Translations under genes and position numbers: made by a program
NCBI RefSeq assembly: GCF_020640915.1
Contig: NZ_JADWDC010000010.1
Coordinates: 1-64,000 of the forward strand
Source of the DNA: Waterburya agarophytonicola KI4
Lineage (GTDB): Bacteria > Cyanobacteriota > Cyanobacteriia > Cyanobacteriales > Xenococcaceae
Length of the DNA stretch: 64,000 bases
Direction: 5' to 3'
The notes under the pieces: generated by a model
Databases searched by the model: none
What the model was told of the DNA's origin: nothing
Seen by the model: the letters and a program-made list of their open reading frames with translations, nothing else
Shown: positions 58,074 to 64,000 of the stretch, piece by piece
Layout of the letters: every line of letters starts with the position of its first letter
Numbering within the stretch: the first letter of the stretch is position 1

Positions 58074-59498
58074 ATGATAACTACATCTAAACAGAAAGCC
58101 TGGTCAAAAGCGATCGCCAAACCTGGGGTAGAATTCGATCGCACTGCTTTGTCAATTATCTCTGGAGCAATACCAACAGATCTTAAAGGTACGCTCTACC
58201 GCAATGGCCCTGCCAGGCTATCTAGGGGAGAAGAACGGGTGGGACATTGGTTTGACGGTGACGGGGCTATTTTAGGAGTTAGATTCGAGGATGGGGGAGG
58301 GACAGCTACATATCGCTATGTGCAAACTCAAGGATATCTTGACGAGGAAGAACAAGATAGTTTTATTTATCCCAACTATGGCATGACCGCCAAAGGAGCA
58401 TTCTGGAATAATTGGCTAAAATCGGTTAAAAATGCAGGGAATACTTCTGTTTTAGCTTTACCAGACCGCTTGTTAGCTCTCTGGGAAGGTGGTAAGCCTC
58501 ACGCTTTGGATCTGGATAATTTAACTACCTCTGGTATTGACGAGCTATCTGGGCTAACCCAAAAGCAGTCATTTTCGGCTCATCCTAAAGTTGATGCTTC
58601 CACGGGAGAAATATTTAACTATGGTGTAAGTGCTGGGGCTACCACTACGCTAAATTTATATCGTTGCGATCGCACTGGCAAACTTCAACACCACAATTCT
58701 CATTCTTTGTCTGGATTGCCCATCATTCATGATTTTTGTTTGGCAGGACAATATATGGTGTTTTTGGTATCCCCAGTCAGAGTTAATCTAGTACCTGTTC
58801 TTTTGGGACAGAAAAGCTATAGCGATGCCATGGAATGGAAACCCCAATTAGGTACAGAAATTCTCATATTTAATCGCCAGACTTTAAAGTCAGTCAGTCG
58901 GGGAGCAACCGATCCTTGGTTTCAATGGCATTTTTCTAATGGTTGTGTTAATGAAGAAGGCAATATTGTCACCGAGTTTATCCGTTATGAGAACTTTGAC
59001 ACCAATCAATATCTTAAAGAAGTCGCTTCTGGTTGCACCCAAACTCCTGCTAAAGGAACTTTGTGGCAATTAACTATCGATCCTCAAACAGCGCGGGTAA
59101 TTGAAAATCAACAACTATCTAACACAGCAGGAGAATTTCCTTTAGTTGCACCGCAAAATGTGGGCAAACCTTGGCGTTATACTTACCTCAACGTCCATCG
59201 CTATGGGGTGACGGTGGGTGAAGAACTATTTAATGCGATCGCCAGTTTTGATCGACAAACCCATAATATGGCGATCGCCGATATGGGAAAAAATTGCTAT
59301 CCTTCCGAACCCGTAATAGTTCCTCAGAAAGATAACCCCGAACGGGGTTGGCTGTTAACCGTAGTTTATGATGGAAATACAGATCGAAGCGAAGTCAGAA
59401 TTTATCAAAGCGATCGCTTATTTGATGCTCCTGTTTGTCGCCTAGGATTACCTTCAGTGATTCCTCCTGGTTTTCATGGAACTTGGAAACAAGATTAA
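58074..59498 (+). CDS. Carotenoid cleavage oxygenase
   Basis: The 474-residue enzyme matches the retinal pigment epithelium/carotenoid oxygenase family, a seven-bladed propeller with a four-His iron site. It has RNGPARLSRGEERVGHWFDGDGAI near the N-terminus, and the ligand His in HPKVD, IHDFCL, WHFSNG and the C-terminal PPGFHGTW. It most resembles apocarotenoid oxygenases that make retinal, but the substrate cannot be set from sequence alone. Confidence 0.92.
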   Translation: MITTSKQKAWSKAIAKPGVEFDRTALSIISGAIPTDLKGTLYRNGPARLSRGEERVGHWFDGDGAILGVRFEDGGGTATYRYVQTQGYLDEEEQDSFIYPNYGMTAKGAFWNNWLKSVKNAGNTSVLALPDRLLALWEGGKPHALDLDNLTTSGIDELSGLTQKQSFSAHPKVDASTGEIFNYGVSAGATTTLNLYRCDRTGKLQHHNSHSLSGLPIIHDFCLAGQYMVFLVSPVRVNLVPVLLGQKSYSDAMEWKPQLGTEILIFNRQTLKSVSRGATDPWFQWHFSNGCVNEEGNIVTEFIRYENFDTNQYLKEVASGCTQTPAKGTLWQLTIDPQTARVIENQQLSNTAGEFPLVAPQNVGKPWRYTYLNVHRYGVTVGEELFNAIASFDRQTHNMAIADMGKNCYPSEPVIVPQKDNPERGWLLTVVYDGNTDRSEVRIYQSDRLFDAPVCRLGLPSVIPPGFHGTWKQD

Positions 59499-59519
59499 CT
59501 TTTTTTTTAATTCAAATTT

Positions 59520-60659
59520 TTAATTCAAAGTAGAATAAATCTGTCCATCCATTAGCAATCTGGTGATTCCCTTTTCTTGAAGATAGCGGGAAGTTTTTTG
59601 TAGCATATTGCCGTCGGGTACTTTAATCACTCGCTCGCGACGATGAGAAAAACGTTTGGCAATACGGTGGTTGTCAAAAACAGGTAGGGTTCTTTGTCTT
59701 ACTTCATCTTGAGGAATATCCCCTAAATCGGCAAATTCAGCCAGAGGTTTGACAATCAACTCAGCAGAGCGATCTATCACCAAATAGCAAATTCTAGGGA
59801 AAGTAGCTTGGGAAAGAGGTAAAATTTCCACATCGCTCAAACCAGAATCTCTTCTAGAATAGCTCAAGGTTGCTTTTTCTTCATCTTCCCAATCATCGTC
59901 TTCGTCATCGTCGTCTTCATCATCTTCTTCATCATTAATATCTTCAAGATCTTCTCCCAACATTTCTTTGAGAGTGATGATATTGACTTCATCATCATCA
60001 TCATCGTCGTCGTCTTCTTCTTCCTCTTCTATTTCAAAGGATAAAGAATTAGCGATGTTGGGTTTCTCATTCTTGAGGATCAAACTATTACTTTTAGAAA
60101 TTTTATCCCCATTATTATCTTCAACAGTAATGGTTGATATCTCTTTTGTTTGAGGATCAATTATCAGTTTTGCTGGCTTATTTTCTTCGAGGTCTTCCCT
60201 AACTTCCTCCCTAGTTTCTATAGTAGCTGTTTCTAATAATTCGACTTCATCATTAGCAGAAGAACGACGACGGCGACGTCTGGGTAGTGATTTAGATTCA
60301 TTAGATTCAGTTGCTTCAATATCTGGAACTGCAACTACAATTTCAGGAGTTGGTGTTAGATCTCCCTCTACCTTTGATAAAGATTTTTGACGAGCTTTTT
60401 TAGTTTTGCTGCTTTTCTCTTTTACTTCTTTAATTTCTTTCTTCGCTGATTGTTTTTCTCCTCTAGGAGTTCGCGCCAAACGCTTCTGTTGAATCAGATC
60501 TTCATATTCTGTAGAAGATAGTTTGTTTTTAAGAAAGCGACTAATCGTAGAACTGCTTACTTCATAGCGATTTGCCAGAGTTGAAGTAGTTGCTTCAGAG
60601 TTACGATATAGCTGAAGAATTTCTTGCTTATCATCTTCGGTTAGTTTTCTGGGACTCAT
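59520..60659 (-). CDS. Helix-turn-helix protein with acidic disordered middle
   Basis: Residues 1-55 form a helix-turn-helix of the transposase/Hin type (EDDKQEILQLYRNSEATTSTLANRYEVSSSTISRFLKN). Residues 60-270 are charged and low complexity, with Lys/Ser runs and long Glu/Asp tracts. A compact C-terminal domain (about 275-379: FPRICYLVIDRSAELIVKPLAEFADLGD.. VFDNHRIAKRF) follows. No transposase catalytic motif is present, so this is more likely a DNA-binding regulator conserved in cyanobacteria. The acidic tract is encoded by GAT/GAA triplet repeats. Confidence 0.7.
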   Translation of the reverse strand: MSPRKLTEDDKQEILQLYRNSEATTSTLANRYEVSSSTISRFLKNKLSSTEYEDLIQQKRLARTPRGEKQSAKKEIKEVKEKSSKTKKARQKSLSKVEGDLTPTPEIVVAVPDIEATESNESKSLPRRRRRRSSANDEVELLETATIETREEVREDLEENKPAKLIIDPQTKEISTITVEDNNGDKISKSNSLILKNEKPNIANSLSFEIEEEEEDDDDDDDDEVNIITLKEMLGEDLEDINDEEDDEDDDDEDDDWEDEEKATLSYSRRDSGLSDVEILPLSQATFPRICYLVIDRSAELIVKPLAEFADLGDIPQDEVRQRTLPVFDNHRIAKRFSHRRERVIKVPDGNMLQKTSRYLQEKGITRLLMDGQIYSTLN

Positions 60660-60766
60660 GCTTTCTTAATCCAACTTGTGAAATTTTCGGCTGTTTTGGT
60701 TCACCGTATTAATTATAGGGTGTTATGCCAGGGAACATACAGAGCAAAATCCCGTAAGGCGATCGA

Positions 60767-61375
60767 TTAATTCCCCGACCAGCGTTTTAAAGGAATACAA
60801 TCAATATCTAGGGTATCTAAAGCGCGAGCGACGACAAAATCTACTAAATCGTCAATTGTTTTGGGGTGATGATACCAAGCAGGAATAGCAGGGACTATTT
60901 TTACTCCCGCTTCGGCTAAGGCGGTCAGATTTCGCAGATGAATCAGACTAAAGGGCGTTTCCCGAGGAACTACCACCAGGGGTTTTCCTTCTTTGATTTG
61001 AACGTCTGCTGATCGCTCTAGAAGATCTGAGCTTAAACCCGTGGCAATTTTAGCTACCGTACTCATGCTACAGGGAATAATGACCATGCCCAAAGTACGA
61101 AAAGAGCCACTAGCAATATTATCTCCCACATCCCCCCAACGATGACAGTTGAGTTCACCCCCTTCTATCACCCCAGCTTTTTCTCGCCAAAAAAGTTCTT
61201 GAGTGTCTGGCTCAGAAGGCATTTTAATATTTTCTTCCGCTTGCCACACCATATAAGTCGCGCGAGAAGCTACTAGTTCGACGGTATAGTCGGCAGCTAG
61301 CAAATATTTCAAGGCGCGCACAGCATAAATTAGTCCAGACGCACCGCTAACGCCGACAATTAAGGGTTTATTCAT
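60767..61375 (-). CDS. ubiX: Flavin prenyltransferase UbiX
   Basis: The 202-residue enzyme makes prenylated FMN, the cofactor of UbiD-type decarboxylases. Seen are the N-terminal VGVSGASGLIYAVRAL, the IIPCSMSTVAKIATG motif and VVPRETPFSLIHLRNL. Length fits. It is followed in the same direction by no further gene of the pathway; a HEAT-repeat gene lies upstream by 20 bases. Confidence 0.94.
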   Translation of the reverse strand: MNKPLIVGVSGASGLIYAVRALKYLLAADYTVELVASRATYMVWQAEENIKMPSEPDTQELFWREKAGVIEGGELNCHRWGDVGDNIASGSFRTLGMVIIPCSMSTVAKIATGLSSDLLERSADVQIKEGKPLVVVPRETPFSLIHLRNLTALAEAGVKIVPAIPAWYHHPKTIDDLVDFVVARALDTLDIDCIPLKRWSGN

Positions 61376-61395
61376 GTAATAGTTTAATTAAATTA

Positions 61396-62148
61396 TTAAA
61401 TTAATCCTTCAAATTCTAGTTCTTCGATCGTCTGTAACCCACGAGGATCGCCGACTTTGAGAATAGCACTTCTAGCGTCATCTTTGACCCCAAAGTCTTC
61501 ATCTTCTACTAAAGATTCAATCAGAGCATCGATCGCCGTGGCGTAAACTACATTGGAAGGTAATTCTCGGCATAACTGCCCTATTGCCCAAGCACAGTTA
61601 CTTCTCACTGCTGGAGTAACATCTCTTCTCAAACCCTGAATTAGTGGTGGAATTGCGGCAATGATGTCTTCATAGCGTAAGGGAGCTATTTGTGCCAAAC
61701 CACTAGCTGCCCACAGCCTCACTGCTGAAATATCAGTCTTTAGAGCATGAATTAGGGGTTGAATTGCCCGAGAGTCTTTGCTGTTGCCCAATGCCCAGAC
61801 TATTCCTTTGCGAACATAGCCATTAAAATCTTCTGCCAATAGTGCGATCAATGGCTCTACCGCCGAATCATCTGTGTTACGCCCCAAGGCATAAGTAGTA
61901 CTTACTCGAACCAAAGGACAAACATCTTCTAGTAATTTGATTAGTAGTGGTATGGAACGGGAATCTTTTAGTTCGCAAAAAGCCCTTGCCGCCAGCATTC
62001 TTTCCGTCGGTGTCTCTGACTTTAGAAGTAATAACATCCTTTCTGGATCTGGAGGAGGGATTTCAGCGATGGATTTTGCCGAATCAATCCGATCTAGAGG
62101 ACTATTTAGCTCGGCGTCTACTATATTTAGTTCATCATTTTTCATCAT
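61396..62148 (-). CDS. HEAT-repeat protein (PBS lyase type)
   Basis: The 250-residue protein is built from five or six HEAT repeats of the PBS-lyase kind (RSIPLLIKLLEDVCPLVRVSTTYALG, then AVEPLIALLAEDFNGYVRKGIVWALG). Such solenoids bind proteins or bilins. It may be co-transcribed with ubiX. It resembles Synechocystis slr1098 (IaiH), an IscA-interacting HEAT protein, but this is from memory. No bilin-lyase partner is adjacent. Confidence 0.8.
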   Translation of the reverse strand: MMKNDELNIVDAELNSPLDRIDSAKSIAEIPPPDPERMLLLLKSETPTERMLAARAFCELKDSRSIPLLIKLLEDVCPLVRVSTTYALGRNTDDSAVEPLIALLAEDFNGYVRKGIVWALGNSKDSRAIQPLIHALKTDISAVRLWAASGLAQIAPLRYEDIIAAIPPLIQGLRRDVTPAVRSNCAWAIGQLCRELPSNVVYATAIDALIESLVEDEDFGVKDDARSAILKVGDPRGLQTIEELEFEGLI

Positions 62149-62284
62149 CGCTCTGAGTCACTCTTTTGTTATCCGATCCGTAGCAGGTTGTTAAAATCTT
62201 ACATTTTAAGCTTTTTTTATATTTCTATACTACTATTGGATCGCGGGAATAGTAATTACTAATTACCGATCGCTGGTTATGGAA

Positions 62285-63025
62285 TCATCTTTCTTCTTGG
62301 GAAATTGATAAAAAGGCTTCTTTGGCAGCGGATTGTTCTGAGGCTTTTTTAGAACGTCCGTAACCTCGACCTAAAAAACGTTCTTTGAGCCATACTTCAG
62401 CCACAAAACGACTGTTGAGGATATTTTCGTCCGCCCTTGCTTTTGATGCTTGAAATGCTTGATTTTCTTTAACTTGATATTCTGGGAGGATTTTACATTT
62501 TCTTTGAGTCCATTCTTGTAGAGCATCTTTGTAGTTGAAGCGAGCAGGATCACTAAAAACTTCAGCCGATCTGGTTTTCAAGGTTAGATCGAGCCAAGGA
62601 CGAATCAAATCCATATTGTGAGTACTCAGATACAAAGCCCCCAATACTGCTTCAAAAGCATCTGCCAACCAAGACTGTCTCCCCGCAGGGTTTCCTGTGG
62701 CATTGCTACCAATCAATAAATAAGGCTCAAGACCGTAATATTCTGCCAATTCCGCCAAAACGCGATCGCTTACCAAAATAGAACGAACGGCTGCAAATTC
62801 TCCCACAGGCTCTTGGGGATAGATTTCTAGCAGTAATTCAGCGGAGATTAATCTGACCACCGAATCCCCCACAAATTCTAACTGTTCGTAGTTTTCCACA
62901 CGAGAAATACTAGGATGAGTCAAAGCCAAATCTAACAATGACCATTCAACAGGTGCAGTAGGAGGTAGACCTAACTTTTGAATAAACTTTTCTAGTTGTT
63001 TTTTTCTTCTGGGGTCTTCAAACAT
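62285..63025 (-). CDS. rnc: Ribonuclease III
   Basis: The 246-residue enzyme cleaves double-stranded RNA in rRNA and mRNA processing. The nuclease signature YEQLEFVGDSVV is at 46-57 and a double-stranded RNA binding domain lies at about 165-240 (YKDALQEWTQRK.., GRSKKASEQSAAKEA). It starts about 25 bases after the end of rnpB and may be co-transcribed. Confidence 0.95.
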   Translation of the reverse strand: MFEDPRRKKQLEKFIQKLGLPPTAPVEWSLLDLALTHPSISRVENYEQLEFVGDSVVRLISAELLLEIYPQEPVGEFAAVRSILVSDRVLAELAEYYGLEPYLLIGSNATGNPAGRQSWLADAFEAVLGALYLSTHNMDLIRPWLDLTLKTRSAEVFSDPARFNYKDALQEWTQRKCKILPEYQVKENQAFQASKARADENILNSRFVAEVWLKERFLGRGYGRSKKASEQSAAKEAFLSISQEER

Positions 63026-63049
63026 TTAGGTCGGCAAGAAATGAAATGG

Positions 63050-63456
63050 AAAGAGTTAGAACGTAAGCCGGATTCTGTTCCCAACCTTAGTAGTGCCGTA
63101 ACACAATCTTCGGTTGAGGGTAGTTATCTATCTAGGATGTTTGTTACCAAACACCTCATGCAGTACTCCTAAATCGGGATTGGAAAAAGACCAACCATAA
63201 TCCCTCCGACCTTGCTCCCTACTGGGGTTTACCGAGCCAGTATCTCTCGATACTGCTGGTGCGCTCTTACCGACACCTTTGCACCCTTACCAACCAATTA
63301 ATTAATATTAACTGAGTTGGCGGTATTTTTCTGTGGCACTCTCCTCGCGATCGCTCGCACTGGGAATTATCCAGCAAGTATGGTCTTTCGGGAGTCCGGA
63401 CTTTCCTCAAACCTGCCTCTAAGGACAAATTTGCAACTACCTCGCTAACTCTCTCA
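63050..63456 (-). ncRNA. rnpB: RNase P RNA
   Basis: The minus strand carries the conserved core of bacterial type A RNase P RNA: GAGGAAAGTCCGGACTCC near the 5' end, the GAGGAGAGTGCCACAGAAA block, GGTAAACCCCAG in the middle and ACAGAATCCGGCTTA at the 3' end. The ends GAGAGTTAG and CTAACTCTTTC pair to form P1. Ends are approximate, within about 10 bases. Confidence 0.95.
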
Positions 63457-63528
63457 TTTATCTAGTTTATTATTGATTGATATAGAACTTCAAATTATTT
63501 TTAATGTATATACTTGGGAAATGTAACT

Positions 63529-64000
63529 ATGACTAAAGATTCAGATATCACCCCGTATTCCGATAGAGTTAGTTCTTCTTCTGCCGCACCTGCTTCTAAA
63601 TCGGCACGAATGCGTAAAGTGGGAAATGCTCTTAAATGGGCTGGTTTGGCAGGATTTTGGGCGCAGTTGGTGTTGGGAGTTGTATCGACAGTGACTCTGG
63701 CTTTGGCAATTGTCAATCAAACAGAAAGAAGTAGTGCTGGGATTGGATTTAGTTTATTCTGTGCTGTATGTGGCTTAATTTGTTTAGTGGTGGGAATCTG
63801 CATTAACTTTAGATATGGCAAAATGGCAGATAAATTTGCTCGACCTAATTCTGTTCCACCGAAAAAGTCAACCACGATTAAAATGGTTCAGATTGCAATC
63901 GTCACCAGTATTATTGGTACGATTGTTACTATTTTGAGTGGAGAAACCATTACAGGGATCGTTCTTTCTAAGACCTTAGCTTTCGACCCTGCCAAGGTTT
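63529..64000 (+). CDS. DUF3611 family protein, N-terminal part
   Basis: The open frame runs off the window end and encodes at least 157 residues. A polar N-terminus (1-33, Ser/Lys-rich) precedes three or more hydrophobic segments (about 36-60, 70-93, 118-139). The KVGNALKWAGLAGFWAQLVLGVVS stretch matches DUF3611, a cyanobacterial and plastid membrane protein of unknown function. It diverges from rnpB. Confidence 0.8.
   Translation, partial: MTKDSDITPYSDRVSSSSAAPASKSARMRKVGNALKWAGLAGFWAQLVLGVVSTVTLALAIVNQTERSSAGIGFSLFCAVCGLICLVVGICINFRYGKMADKFARPNSVPPKKSTTIKMVQIAIVTSIIGTIVTILSGETITGIVLSKTLAFDPAKV

Noticed and set aside
59880-60030. CAT/CGT/CTT triplet runs considered as a microsatellite outside genes
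   Set aside because: They fall within the open reading frame of the helix-turn-helix protein and encode its Asp/Glu tract.

Overview
The window is chromosomal DNA of a cyanobacterium. The evidence is the photosynthesis-specific gene content: psb34, a psbP/cyanoP lipoprotein, petL, the ndhA-ndhI-ndhG-ndhE operon of NDH-1, ycf66, the two tocopherol genes (phytyltransferase and cyclase) and several cyanobacteria-only families (DUF3038, DUF4335, DUF3611, DUF5895). The DNA is AT-rich and studded with the HIP1 octamer GCGATCGC, inside genes and between them. I cannot name the species; a unicellular or baeocystous lineage is plausible but is only a guess.

Layout. 1-5900: a decayed DDE transposase, an O-antigen ligase-like polymerase, a TolC-type outer-membrane channel, apt and the DUF3038-DUF4335 pair. 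6300-16000: a receiver domain fused to a ferric-reductase-like membrane domain, a membrane M41-type protease without AAA domain, creatininase family, S-formylglutathione hydrolase, an MshEN-like protein, Ycf66, a zinc-ribbon/RelE-like protein, cysteine desulfurase and DUF2062. 16300-21700: a beta-barrel-like secreted protein behind a C8 tract, psb34, psbP, maf, and a three-gene operon of unknown function. 21700-31700: tocopherol cyclase and homogentisate phytyltransferase flanking an alpha/beta hydrolase, corA, rlpA, purM, acs. 31800-42000: a CAP-RTX secreted protein, an FTR1 iron permease, two paralogous coiled-coil genes with a third unknown gene, a DnaJ-TPR-WD40 protein, petL, a pentapeptide/TPR protein and a lone OppC-type permease. 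42300-54800: a copper P-type ATPase, an FHA protein, an RND permease apparently lacking both docking subdomains, peroxiredoxin, MoxR ATPase, an acyltransferase, argG and dps. 55100-64000: ndhE-G-I-A, a carotenoid oxygenase, a helix-turn-helix protein with an acidic middle, ubiX, a HEAT-repeat protein, rnc, rnpB and a truncated DUF3611 gene.

Most of this is housekeeping and photosynthetic metabolism: electron transport (ndh, petL), photosystem II assembly (psb34, psbP), prenyl-lipid antioxidants, nucleotide and arginine synthesis, Fe-S and metal homeostasis (cysteine desulfurase, FTR1, Cu-ATPase, CorA, Dps) and RNA processing (rnc beside rnpB). No tRNA, rRNA, CRISPR array or intact mobile element was found.

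The best candidates for undescribed biology are the receiver/ferric-reductase fusion (6303-7454), the docking-less RND pump (45334-47985), the coiled-coil cluster (35505-37831), the operon at 19520-21727, and the zinc-ribbon/RelE-like gene with a perfect palindrome upstream (12873-13361).
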